DNA of 64,000 nt from Variovorax paradoxus (GTDB lineage Bacteria; Pseudomonadota; Gammaproteobacteria; Burkholderiales; Burkholderiaceae_C). The translations under genes were made by a program, and so were the position numbers. Positions 17,571-26,457 of this stretch are shown here, piece after piece. The first letter of the stretch is position 1; every line of letters starts with the position of its first letter. The notes under the pieces are model-generated. The model was not told the DNA's origin. It saw nothing but the letters and a program-made list of their open reading frames with translations, and ran no database searches. The stretch covers positions 1 through 64,000 of the forward strand of contig NZ_JAGGNV010000032.1 of assembly GCF_018614955.1 (NCBI RefSeq), read 5' to 3'.

Positions 17571-17605
17571 ACTTCCCAATAATTATCTTCCCGGAAAGAT
17601 AAACG
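17571..17605 (-). promoter_or_regulatory. Palindromic operator and promoter of the deleted transporter copy
   Basis: Perfect inverted repeat TTATCTT (17583-17589), six bases, AAGATAA (17596-17602). On the minus strand GATAAT forms a -10 box 16 bases after a weak GTGGCG -35. It lies 87 bases before the truncated receptor start, the same geometry as at 10207-10224. Confidence 0.6.
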
Positions 17606-17630
17606 CCACCTAAGGTTTACCCTGGGCCGC

Positions 17631-18486
17631 CTACATGGCGGCGATCAGCCGGCGGAAGCTGTCGTCAACGCGACGCAGTTCCGCGCGGCTGACGCCACTC
17701 GCCTTCACGATGCCTTCAAGCGACCCGGTGATGCGCGTCATGGCGGTGTCGGCGATGGCCTGGCCGCGTTTTGTGAGCTTCACGAGTTCGGACCGGCGAT
17801 CATCTTCCGCGGCAGCCCGCTCGATGAGCTTCTGCCCGCGCAGGCTGTCCAGCCGTTTCGTGATGGCGCCGGAGGTGACCAGCAGCGCGCGGTACAGGTC
17901 GGTGGGGCGCATCGCGCTGTCGGGCCCATTGCGGCGCAGTGCGAGCAGCAGGTGCAGGTCCCCGACGCTGGTGCCCGAGTCATTAGCGGCCTGCTGCAGC
18001 CGCCGGTCGTGCAGCACGTGGGCGTATTCGATCCGTAGGAAGAAGCCCGCGAGCCAGAAGTCAACATCAGGGCGCTCGAGCGCCCACGCCTGCGAGATGG
18101 CGTCCACTCGGTTCGGCTTAAGCTGCTCGGTCATGCGGGTGGCGCGCTCCGCCGCGCTGCGCCGCGCGGCCGGGCTTTCCCTCTTCGGCGCCACGCCGCT
18201 GTCGTCGGCAGCCCAGCGCAAGAGCTCCTTCACGGCCGCGTCGAAGGTCAGGCCGCGATCCCGCCTTGCCGTCATCGTCGCGGCTGGGCCCGAGTTTGGT
18301 CTGGCGGTATTTGCCCGCGCCAATGAACTTGCGTCCGTACCAGGCGCCGCCGCGGTTGCCCTTGTAGTACCCGAGGTGGGCGCCGGGCGTGCAGATCTGC
18401 CAGTACGGCTTGGAACGAGCCGGCAGCGCGCGGCGCGCCTGGTTGGAAGACAGATCGGTGGTGGTCGGAACGGTGGCCTTCGGCAT
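17631..18486 (-). pseudogene. MarR-family regulator with integrase arm-like N-terminal domain (copy B), frameshifted
   Basis: From the ATG at 18486 the frame encodes KPYWQICTPGAHLGYYKGNR and the rest of the arm-like domain, as in copy A. Near 18240-18275 the frame must shift for the remainder (GLTFDAAVKELLRWA, then a full MarR winged helix ending RRLIAAM at 17631). The MarR half is very similar to copy A, including the recognition region MRPTDLYRALLVTSGAITKR. One inserted base (or two lost) explains it. It may be a dead copy, a sequencing error, or an internal-start product carrying only the MarR domain; the first is likeliest given the decayed neighbourhood. Confidence 0.75.
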
Positions 18487-18499
18487 GGTGTCCTTGATT

Positions 18500-18535
18500 T
18501 ACCCAATGCCTCGAAGTCTATCCAACTTACCCAAC
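18500..18535. repeat. TNCCCAAY direct repeats upstream of marR copy B
   Basis: TACCCAAT (18500-18507), TATCCAAC (18519-18526) and TACCCAAC (18528-18535). The last pair is spaced 9 bases and is identical over 17 bases to 11369-11385. The positions relative to the regulator start match those of copy A. Confidence 0.55.
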
Positions 18536-18589
18536 TGTTTCACGCTCCTGGGGAGCCCTTGCCAGCGAGTGCCCTGGCGCGCGTCTCGG

Positions 18590-18800
18590 CTAATGCTTGC
18601 GCCGCAGCCGTGCCGGGCTCGCCGGGCCGCGTCGGCCGCAGTCGATGGCCTGCACGTCCTCGATGCCGATGAAGCGCAGCCAGGTTTGCACGAAGGACTT
18701 CTGCTGGTCCCAGGAATTCAGCGGAGAGGAGGTCGAGTAGTCGAAGGCGCTCGCGTACGCGACGAGCGCCGACCGGCCCAGCACCAGGCCTTCGTACCCG
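18590..18800 (-). pseudogene. C-terminal fragment of an FMN-dependent NADH-azoreductase-like protein
   Basis: The frame reads EGLVLGRSALVAYASAFDY, then SPLNSWDQQKSFVQTWLRFI and GIEDVQ. This is the terminal third of an AzoR-type flavodoxin-fold reductase. The N-terminal flavodoxin part is missing, and the sequence upstream in the same direction belongs to an unrelated frame. It lies next to the broken MarR copy in a stretch of gene debris. Confidence 0.65.
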
Positions 18801-18814
18801 CGCTCGGGTGGCGT

Positions 18815-18998
18815 AGTCGGGCGCCGGCAGCTTCAGACTGAAAACTGTGCCGTCCGAGACACGCATGGCGAACACGTTGCCCACCGCGTAGCCTTGCGTA
18901 AAGGGAATCAGTGGCACGCCGGCGCGCGTCGAGATGGCCTCGCTCACCATGTCGGCGGCCCACGTCTCGGCCATCCCGGGCTCGCTTGAGGTACGCAA
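18815..18998 (-). pseudogene. Unidentified gene fragment, possibly creatininase-like
   Basis: The frame contains ETWAADMVSEAISTRAGVPLI and FTQGYAVGN. The pattern recalls the early part of creatininase-family amidohydrolases (an Ala-rich helix followed by a P-x-x-x-G-Y-A/S segment), but the metal-binding His-rich motifs are not present. It lacks a proper start or end and runs into the azoreductase fragment in a different frame. Identification is tentative. Confidence 0.3.
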
Positions 18999-19157
18999 GC
19001 AGGAGACGGCTCGCAGCAGGTAATCTCAGGGAATTTGGCCTTCAAGGCTGAACGAGTAGGACATTCCGCTCCTGCGCTCCGCCTTGGCACCCATCATCGT
19101 GCTGCCCCCGCCGTGAGTTCCGGCATCGCGTCTCAAGCGCCCCTCGCGTTCACCGAC

Positions 19158-20189
19158 CTATCGCATCAGTCCATGCTTATCTATCCACCCTTGGATCAAC
19201 TGTGCGATGGCGTCCGAGTTTCTGTCCATCATCATCATGTGCGAGTTACCCCGGATGCCGACTGCCGGCAGCTGCACCAGATCAGCGACGCCGCCAGCAG
19301 CCTTCACACCTTCGCGGAACTTCTCCTGTCGGGCGACGAGCGTTTGCCAGAGTGCGTACTTCTCTGTGTTGTCTGCCCAGATCCAGAGCATTGGAGTGTT
19401 CCTCAGTTTGGCGAAATCCGTCTTAGCCGGGTCCGGGCTGCCGGTCGGCTCGACGAGAACCAACGCCTTCACCTTGTTGGGATATGCGAGCGCGGCTTCG
19501 TAGGCGAAGTTGGCGCCTTGGCTATGCACGAGGATTACACACGGACAGACCTTGGAGACGTATTCGTTGTAGGCAGCCTGCGTCGCGGCGTCGTTGGTGG
19601 ACCAGCGCGGTACGCCCTGCTTCATGAACTGGTCGAAGGATTCGATGGGAAACTGGCTACCGGGCAGCGCTTGGCGCCGCGACGGGTCAGTGGCATAGGA
19701 CCCCGCAGCCCCGATGCGAAACAGTTCCCAGGCTTCCTTCTTGGACCGGAAGAAGGGTTCGGTCTTGAAGATTTCCGGGTACCTTGCCCAGGATGCGCGA
19801 CCACGTTCGACTGAATCACTGACGTAGACAGAGTGGCCCGCCTTCAGGAAGAAGTCTTCCCACCCAGGTTGTCCGTCAGGCTTGGTTTCGAAGCTGACGC
19901 CGGTCAGCCCTCCCCCATGCCATAGAAGCAGCGGATAGGCGGCACGCGGCTGGAGCAGCCGCGTGTACCTGACATACATGGCCTCCACCTCGAAATCCCC
20001 GTTGGGATCGACCTTGATGGCAGGTGCGCCGGGCGTGGGTATCAGCTCTCGCGGGGGCAAACCGGAGAGGGTCACCGGTCGGCCGCCCACCTGGAAGCTT
20101 CCGACTTGGGCGACTTCAAGTCGGTCAACAGCGGAGCATCCGCCGAGTGCGAGCAGAAGACCGAAGATCAGGACGAAGGACTTTCGCAC
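19158..20189 (-). CDS. Alpha/beta-hydrolase lipoprotein (esterase-like)
   Basis: 343 aa. The N-terminus MRKSFVLIFGLLLALGGCSA is a lipoprotein signal peptide with lipobox LGGC, so the enzyme should sit in the outer membrane or periplasm. HGGG(L) near residue 91 is the oxyanion-hole region, the nucleophile is in VHSQGANFAYEAA, the acid lies in the MLWIWADNTEK region, and the catalytic His in NSHMMMMDRN. It starts 9 bases after the Bug receptor stop and is co-transcribed with it. An extracytoplasmic esterase releasing an acid for the partner receptor is a reasonable inference. Confidence 0.85.
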   Translation of the reverse strand: MRKSFVLIFGLLLALGGCSAVDRLEVAQVGSFQVGGRPVTLSGLPPRELIPTPGAPAIKVDPNGDFEVEAMYVRYTRLLQPRAAYPLLLWHGGGLTGVSFETKPDGQPGWEDFFLKAGHSVYVSDSVERGRASWARYPEIFKTEPFFRSKKEAWELFRIGAAGSYATDPSRRQALPGSQFPIESFDQFMKQGVPRWSTNDAATQAAYNEYVSKVCPCVILVHSQGANFAYEAALAYPNKVKALVLVEPTGSPDPAKTDFAKLRNTPMLWIWADNTEKYALWQTLVARQEKFREGVKAAGGVADLVQLPAVGIRGNSHMMMMDRNSDAIAQLIQGWIDKHGLMR

Positions 20190-20198
20190 GTTGTCTTC

Positions 20199-21194
20199 CT
20201 ATTCAGCCTTGGCGCCGGACGCTTTCACGATACGGCCCCACTTGGTGATTTCAGAAGCAACGAAGGCGTCGAACTCAGGGCCAGTCGTCGGCGCCGGGTC
20301 GGCGCCGCGCTCTTTCATGAAGCGCACCATCGACTCCTCCTTGAGGATCTCGTTCACGTCCTTCTGAAGACGAGCGACCACGTTCGGCGAGGTCCCGCGA
20401 GGCGCCATCAGGCCTAACCAGCCGACCGCCTCGAAGCTCGTCACGCCTGGTACGCCTGACTCGGAGACAGTTGGAACGTCCGGAAGCAGGGGGGATCGGG
20501 CGACGGAGGTGACCGCCAGCGCAACAGCGCGCTTGGATCCGATATGCGGAAGCGCGGAGGTCACCGAGTCCACCATCAGCGGCACCTGGTTTCCTAGGAA
20601 GTCGGCTTGTGCAGGGCCACTGCCCTTGTAGGGGATGTGTGTGATGGAAACGCCTGCCATTGACTTGAACATTTCGGCCGCGAGGTGCTGCGTGCCGCCG
20701 ATGCCTGCGCTGGCGTACACCAGCTTGCCCGGTTGATCCTTCGCCTTGGCGGCCAGATCCTTCATCGAGGTGATGCCAGATTGCAAGGTAGCAAGGAACA
20801 CGAGCGGCACCTTGGCAATCAGCGATATTCCCACCAAGTCCTTTGTGGGATCGAAGCGCACGTTCGAATAGAGCGTCTGGTTCACGGCCATGGCGCTGCC
20901 AGCGACCAGCAACGTGTATCCATCCGGGGCCGAGCGAACTACGGCCTCGGTGCCGATATTGCCGCCCGCACCGGCTCTGTTGTCGACCACGACGGGCTGG
21001 CCGAGCCGTTTTCCGAGTTGCTCGGCCAGCGCGCGCGCAAAGATGTCGGTCGCCTGTCCTGGAGGGAACGGCACGATGAATTTGATGGGTTGATCCGGCC
21101 ATGCTGCCTGCGCTGCAGGCGCAGAAATTGCAAGGGCCAGGCCGCAGGCGATCGCGATGCGACCAATGAATCGACGTTGGATGCTTGTCTCCAT
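20199..21194 (-). CDS. Bug-type tripartite tricarboxylate transporter receptor
   Basis: 331 aa with a Sec signal peptide ending AAQA. Family marks are [29 protein letters not shown] near the N-terminus, [17 protein letters not shown], the central [11 protein letters not shown] and the C-terminal [12 protein letters not shown]. Bug proteins bind mono- or dicarboxylates in the periplasm and usually serve a TctA/TctB membrane pair. No such membrane genes are in this window. It is paired with the downstream lipoprotein esterase. A perfect palindrome lies upstream at 21317-21335. Confidence 0.92.
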   Translation of the reverse strand: METSIQRRFIGRIAIACGLALAISAPAAQAAWPDQPIKFIVPFPPGQATDIFARALAEQLGKRLGQPVVVDNRAGAGGNIGTEAVVRSAPDGYTLLVAGSAMAVNQTLYSNVRFDPTKDLVGISLIAKVPLVFLATLQSGITSMKDLAAKAKDQPGKLVYASAGIGGTQHLAAEMFKSMAGVSITHIPYKGSGPAQADFLGNQVPLMVDSVTSALPHIGSKRAVALAVTSVARSPLLPDVPTVSESGVPGVTSFEAVGWLGLMAPRGTSPNVVARLQKDVNEILKEESMVRFMKERGADPAPTTGPEFDAFVASEITKWGRIVKASGAKAE

Positions 21195-21316
21195 GGGGGC
21201 TCCTATTGTTGGCTCCGGGATTTTCCGGGCCTGCTCTCGGCCGTCCTACAGCCTACACGCCGGCGCATTCTCGTACGGCTCGCAAGATTGGTAAAAGCGA
21301 AAACTTCGCTGCCTAG

Positions 21317-21335
21317 TATCGATTCGATCGATACC
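21317..21335. promoter_or_regulatory. Perfect inverted repeat upstream of the Bug/esterase pair
   Basis: GTATCGAT, 3 bases (TCG), ATCGATAC: an 8-bp perfect palindrome located between the end of the LeuB gene and the Bug gene, 123 bases before the Bug start. There is no following T-run, so an operator is more likely than a terminator. The regulator is unknown. Confidence 0.45.
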
Positions 21336-21341
21336 ACTTGA

Positions 21342-22427
21342 TCAGGCTTCGAACTTCCCGGCGAGCGCTGAAACAATCGCGTCGCCCATCTCGCGAGTGC
21401 CGACCTTCCTCGTGCCTTCGCTCCAAATGTCGGGCGTACGCAGCCCCGCGGACAGCACCGTGTTGACGGCCTGCTCGATGCGCTCGGCTGCGTCCAGTTG
21501 ACCTAATGAGTATCGAAGCATCATGGCCGCCGAGAGGATCGTAGCCAGCGGATTGGCGACTCCCTTGCCCGCAATGTCGGGGGCACTACCGTGACTGGGC
21601 TCGTACATGCCCTTGCCCGACTCATTAAGCGAGGCACTCGGCAGCATGCCGATGCTGCCGGTCAACATGGCGGCCTCGTCGCTGAGGATGTCCCCGAACA
21701 GGTTGCCAGTGACGAGGACGTCCAGCTTCTTGGGCGCCTTCACCAGTTGCATCGCCGCGTTGTCCACATACATGTGCTCGAGTTCAACGTCCGGATACTG
21801 GGCATGGACTTCCGTCACCACGTCGCGCCAGAGCTGGAAGGTCTCCAGCACGTTGGCCTTGTCCACGCTCGTGAGCTTGCCGCCGCGGGTGCTCGCAGCC
21901 CGGAACGCAACGTGCGCGATGCGCTCGATCTCGGGCTTGCTGTATCGCATCGTGTCGAAGCCCTCGAGGCTGCCCGGAAAGTGGCCGTCCACCGCGGTGC
22001 GGCGCCCTCTCGGCTGACCGAAATACACATCGCCGGTGAGCTCACGGACGATCAGGATGTCCAGCCCGGAGACCAGTTCCGGCTTGAGGCTGGAAGCGTG
22101 CGTGAGCTGCTCGTAACACAGGGCCGGGCGCAGGTTGGCAAACAACCCAAGGTGCTTTCGCAAGCCGAGGACCGCTTGCTCGGGTCGAAGCGAGCGCTCC
22201 AGCGTGTCGTAGCGGTAGTCACCGACGGCGCCAAACAGGACTGCATCTGCCTCGAGCGCGAGCTTGAGCGTGCGCTCGGGAAGAGGGTGGCCGTGGACGG
22301 CATAGGCTGCGCCGCCCACGGGCTCTGTCTCCATCTCGAAGCGAAGATCAAGCGCCCCGAGCACCCGCACCGCCTCATCAACGATTTCAGTACCAATGCC
22401 GTCACCGGGAAGAATGGCGATTTTCAT
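21342..22427 (-). CDS. leuB: 3-isopropylmalate dehydrogenase (LeuB family)
   Basis: 361 aa. The N-terminus [19 protein letters not shown], the substrate loop [22 protein letters not shown], the metal/substrate Tyr-Lys region, the signature DNAAMQLV and [26 protein letters not shown], and the coenzyme loop [17 protein letters not shown] all fit the beta-decarboxylating dehydrogenase family, closest to LeuB. No leuC, leuD or leuA is adjacent, so this may be a second copy recruited to oxidise another 2-substituted malate. It stands alone between intergenic regions. Confidence 0.88.
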   Translation of the reverse strand: MKIAILPGDGIGTEIVDEAVRVLGALDLRFEMETEPVGGAAYAVHGHPLPERTLKLALEADAVLFGAVGDYRYDTLERSLRPEQAVLGLRKHLGLFANLRPALCYEQLTHASSLKPELVSGLDILIVRELTGDVYFGQPRGRRTAVDGHFPGSLEGFDTMRYSKPEIERIAHVAFRAASTRGGKLTSVDKANVLETFQLWRDVVTEVHAQYPDVELEHMYVDNAAMQLVKAPKKLDVLVTGNLFGDILSDEAAMLTGSIGMLPSASLNESGKGMYEPSHGSAPDIAGKGVANPLATILSAAMMLRYSLGQLDAAERIEQAVNTVLSAGLRTPDIWSEGTRKVGTREMGDAIVSALAGKFEA

Positions 22428-22690
22428 ATAGGTTCAACCTCGTCGTGTTGTCAAAAGATTGGCTTGGCTGTCCGTTGTCAGAAGACACTAAGGCGAGCTA
22501 GGATGGGCTTCACGGAGATGCGGGCAGCACGAGCGGCGCGTACCTGCCATCGGAAGCTCGCACTCCGATTCGAGGCGGTCGGCGATGTTCGCCTCGGAAA
22601 AGCCGCCTGGAACCTTTCCTAAGCACGAACGCTGACCGACGTCAAAGCTCAGGCCTAGCAACTGGATCATGATGTCCTGGAGAGGTGAGC

Positions 22691-25600
22691 TTAGGCGGCG
22701 ATGAGAGGGCGATCCTGGGCAAGAGTCGCTTGTTCGAATTCGGCGAGCAGACGCTGCTGCTTGGCGGCTGCAGCCCGGTGGTTGCGCCCCTTGACATGCC
22801 CGAAGCCGCGTATGGATTGCGGCAGTCGCGCGAGCTCAAGAGCGATCCGGCGACTGTCTCCCGTGAGCTGACTTGCGACACGACGCATCAGGTTTTCGAA
22901 TTCACCGATGGCGGCGCGCTCGGCCCTGCGCTCCGAGGTGTAGCCAAAGAGGTCCAGGGGCGTGCCACGCAGACGCTTGGCTTTCGCGAGAATCTTGTAC
23001 GCGGTGGCGATCCAAGGTCCGTACGCACGCTTCACGAGATGGCCTTCGGCGTCTCTCTTCGAGAACAGCGGCGGCGCGAGGTGAAACCGCAGCGCATAGT
23101 CGCTTTCGAATTGCCGGGCGACCCGGTCGAAGAAGCCGGTGTCGACGTACAGCCGCGCCACCTCGTATTCGTCCTTGTAGGCCATGAGCTTGTAGAGGCT
23201 CACCGCCACTTCGCGGGCCAACCGGTCGCTGCCGGTTCGCTGCTGCTCAAGATGCGCGATTTCCCGCACGTACTTCTCATAGCGCCTTGCGTATGCCGCG
23301 TCCTGGTATGACGCGAGCCGCTGTGCACGGTCCGCGATCAACGCCTCCAGGGACGGGGTGCGCTGGGGCATGGCCACCACCACGCCACTTTTCTCCAGGC
23401 CAGCTGCGGCACGGACGGAAGGCAGATCGATCGCAGCCTGCCGGCCCCAGGCGAATGCCGCCTCGTTCATGGGCACGGCGGCACCGTTGAGCACGATCGC
23501 CTGTTGCAGGGCGTCCTCACCGAGCGGAATCCACCCGCGCTGCCACGCGTAGCCAAGCAGGAACACGTTCGTTGCGACTGCATCGCCCATCAACGCCGTG
23601 GCAATCGACGTTGCATCCAACGATTCACACGCGGAGGAAGCCTTGCGCACGCGCGACAACATCGCCTCCGGAGATGTTTGCCAATCCGGGTCCTGCGTGA
23701 ACGCGCCAGTCGGTGCGACGTCCATGTTCATGACGGCAAACGTGCGTTGCGTGTCCATGGTGGCCACCGCGTCCTTTCCAGCGGCCACCATCAGGTCGCA
23801 GCCGAGCACCACGTCGGCTTGTCGCGCCGCGACGCGCGCCGCGTGCAGACCGGCCGGCGATGCGGCGAGGCGCACGTGAGACATCACGGCGCCGCCCTTC
23901 TGCGCCAGGCCGGCCATATCGAGCACCAGCGCCCCCTTGCCTTCGATGTGCGCCGCCATCCCGAGCAACGCGCCAATCGTAACCACGCCTGTGCCGCCGA
24001 CGCCGGTAATGACGATGTTACGGGGACCTTCGAGTGAAGGGATCCTCGGCGGCGGCAGATTGGCGGGCACGGTCGCCATGGCCTTTCCCGGTCTACGCAA
24101 TGACCCGCCTTCCACGGTGACGAAGCTGGGGCAGAAGCCGTTGACGCACGAAAAGTCCTTGTTGCACGAGCTCTGGTCGATCATGCGCTTGCGTCCAAGG
24201 GGGGTCTCCAGCGGAACGATCGATACGCAGTTGCTCTGGACACCGCAGTCACCGCAACCCTCGCACACCTCTTCGTTGATGACGACACGCTTCGGCGGGT
24301 CCACAAGCGCCTTCTTCTTGCGTCGGCGGCGCTTCTCCGCTGCGCACGTCTGCGCGTACACGATCGCGGATACGCCCCTGATCTCGCGCAGCTGCCTCTG
24401 CAAAGCATCCATCGTGTTGCGGTGATGGATCTCAACGCCTTTCGGCATGTCCTCCATGGCCTCGTACAGGTGGGGCTCGTCACTGACCAGGTGCAAGTGC
24501 TGCACCCCTTCAGCCGCGAGCTGCTGGACGATCTGCGGCACCGTCGGCGAGCCCTCCACGGGCTGGCCGCCGGTCATGGCCACGGCGTCGTTCACCAGGA
24601 TCTTGTAGGTGATGTTGACTCCCGCGGCCACCGCGGCCCGGATCGCGAGCGATCCGGAATGCATGTAAGTGCCGTCACCCAGGTTGGCGAACACGTGGGG
24701 CGTCTTCGTGAACCGCGCCTGCCCGATCCACGTGACCCCCTCGCCTCCCATCTGGGTAAAGGTCTCCGTGCGCCGATTCATCCACTGCGCCATGTAGTGG
24801 CAACCGATGCCTGCTGTGGCGCGTGAGCCCTCGGGCACCTTGGTGCTGGTGTTGTGGGGGCACCCGGAGCAGAAGTAGGGAAGCCGCTGCTGGGCTCCGG
24901 GCTCGGCTCTCGTGAAGCCGTCGGCCGCTGTGCACGGAAGAAGGTAGTCCCGTGCCCGCGGGCCCAGCCTGTCCGCACCGAGCACCTTGGCGATGCGCCC
25001 GGCGATGACGTTCGCGATGGTGGCGGGCGTCAGTTCGCCATTGGGCGAGAGCAGGATGCCGTCGTGCGGCACTTGCACCCATTCACCGGTTTCGTCGTAC
25101 TTGCCGACCACGCGCGGGCGGGAATTGGCCGGCGCGTTGTACAGTTGTTCCTTCAGCTGGTATTCGATGATCTGGCGTTTCTCCTCCACGACGAGGATTT
25201 CATCGAGGCCCTCCGCGAATACGCGAATGCACTGGGGCTCAAGCGGCCAGGGGACTCCGATCTTCAGGAGGCGAAGTCCCGCCGACACCGCGCCAGCTTC
25301 GTCGATACCCAGCATGGCGAGCGCCTCGCGCACATCGAGGTAGCTCTTTCCGGTGGTGACGATCCCGAGCTTTGCACAGGGTGCGTGCCAGTCCTGCCGG
25401 TTCAGTCGGTTCAGGCGCACGTACTCCAGCAATGCGTACAGGCGCTCGCGTTGCAGACGATTCTCCTGTTCGAGTGGCGGATCGGGCCAGCGGATGTGGA
25501 AACCGTCTGGAGGGATCGGGTACGAATCTGGAACCTTGATGTCGATAGCGAGCGGGTCGATGTCGAAGGAGGATGACGACTCGATGGTGTCGCTGATGGA

Positions 25601-26263
25601 CTTGAAGCCCACCCAGCACCCGGAGTAGCGCGACATTGCAAAACCATGCAGGCCGAATTCGATGAATTCCCGGACGCCAGAGGGATTGAGCACCGGAACC
25701 ATCGCCGCGATGAACGCATGCTCACTCTGGTGTGGAAGGCTCGAGGACTTACACGAGTGATCATCGCCCGCTACGAGGAGCACGCCACCGTGCTTCGAGC
25801 ATCCCGTGATATTACCGTGCTTGAACACGTCCCCGCTACGGTCAACGCCAGGTCCCTTGCCGTACCAGAGCGCGAACACGCCGTCGACTGTTGCCTCAGG
25901 ATCGAGATTGACCATCTGCGTGCCCCACACTGCCGTAGCGGCCAGTTCCTCGTTCAGTCCCGGAACAAACTGGATGCTGTTCGCCTCCAGGTGCTTGCGG
26001 GCCTTCCACAGCTCCTGGTCTACAGCGCCTAACGGAGATCCACGATAGCCCGAAACGAAACCGCCTGTACTGAGGCCGGCAGCGGCATCGCGCTGCTTTT
26101 GCGCAAGCAACAGGCGCACGAGCGCCTGTGTGCCCGTCATGAACACACGCCCGCGCGGCTTGAGGTACTTATCGTCGAGGGACACGACAGGAACCGGCGC
26201 AGGCTGAGCATCGACATCGTTCATCGCGAGTTGAGGAACGGGCATTCCGGTGTCCTTTGGCAT
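22691..26263 (-). CDS. Fused indolepyruvate/2-oxoacid:ferredoxin oxidoreductase (IorAB-like)
   Basis: About 1190 aa from the ATG at 26263; alternative in-frame ATGs are at 26245 and 26224, and none has a strong ribosome site. The order is: N-terminal ThDP/pyrimidine-type domain (GYRGSPLGAVDQELWKA), a central ThDP domain (CSGCPHNTST, GDGTYMHSGSLAI), a ferredoxin-like cluster segment (CEGCGDCGVQSNC), and the gamma-type domain (VITGVGGTGVVTIGALLGMA, AQKGGAVMSHVRL). It oxidatively decarboxylates aryl- or branched-chain 2-oxoacids to acyl-CoA. The open frame continues upstream of the real start as a GC artefact. It is not overlapped by other genes. The electron acceptor is unknown. Confidence 0.88.
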   Translation of the reverse strand: MPKDTGMPVPQLAMNDVDAQPAPVPVVSLDDKYLKPRGRVFMTGTQALVRLLLAQKQRDAAAGLSTGGFVSGYRGSPLGAVDQELWKARKHLEANSIQFVPGLNEELAATAVWGTQMVNLDPEATVDGVFALWYGKGPGVDRSGDVFKHGNITGCSKHGGVLLVAGDDHSCKSSSLPHQSEHAFIAAMVPVLNPSGVREFIEFGLHGFAMSRYSGCWVGFKSISDTIESSSSFDIDPLAIDIKVPDSYPIPPDGFHIRWPDPPLEQENRLQRERLYALLEYVRLNRLNRQDWHAPCAKLGIVTTGKSYLDVREALAMLGIDEAGAVSAGLRLLKIGVPWPLEPQCIRVFAEGLDEILVVEEKRQIIEYQLKEQLYNAPANSRPRVVGKYDETGEWVQVPHDGILLSPNGELTPATIANVIAGRIAKVLGADRLGPRARDYLLPCTAADGFTRAEPGAQQRLPYFCSGCPHNTSTKVPEGSRATAGIGCHYMAQWMNRRTETFTQMGGEGVTWIGQARFTKTPHVFANLGDGTYMHSGSLAIRAAVAAGVNITYKILVNDAVAMTGGQPVEGSPTVPQIVQQLAAEGVQHLHLVSDEPHLYEAMEDMPKGVEIHHRNTMDALQRQLREIRGVSAIVYAQTCAAEKRRRRKKKALVDPPKRVVINEEVCEGCGDCGVQSNCVSIVPLETPLGRKRMIDQSSCNKDFSCVNGFCPSFVTVEGGSLRRPGKAMATVPANLPPPRIPSLEGPRNIVITGVGGTGVVTIGALLGMAAHIEGKGALVLDMAGLAQKGGAVMSHVRLAASPAGLHAARVAARQADVVLGCDLMVAAGKDAVATMDTQRTFAVMNMDVAPTGAFTQDPDWQTSPEAMLSRVRKASSACESLDATSIATALMGDAVATNVFLLGYAWQRGWIPLGEDALQQAIVLNGAAVPMNEAAFAWGRQAAIDLPSVRAAAGLEKSGVVVAMPQRTPSLEALIADRAQRLASYQDAAYARRYEKYVREIAHLEQQRTGSDRLAREVAVSLYKLMAYKDEYEVARLYVDTGFFDRVARQFESDYALRFHLAPPLFSKRDAEGHLVKRAYGPWIATAYKILAKAKRLRGTPLDLFGYTSERRAERAAIGEFENLMRRVASQLTGDSRRIALELARLPQSIRGFGHVKGRNHRAAAAKQQRLLAEFEQATLAQDRPLIAA

Positions 26264-26457
26264 GCTCGCAGTTTCCAAGGGCGCCTGCGGCATGTAAAAC
26301 GCAAATGCTTGTTTGCAGGTATTGAAGGAACCGATACACGAGGACGAATGCGCTCGCCCAGCGAGTGATTCACAAGGCGTTCTCGTGGTGACAAATTCGC
26401 GGTTGGAGCTCTTGAAGCCACCCACCGCGCGGCAGTCACCTGACGGTCTGGAAACCG

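Noticed and set aside
18540..18998. A single intact 152-aa gene
   Set aside because: Two parts belong to different families in different frames, so it is gene debris.
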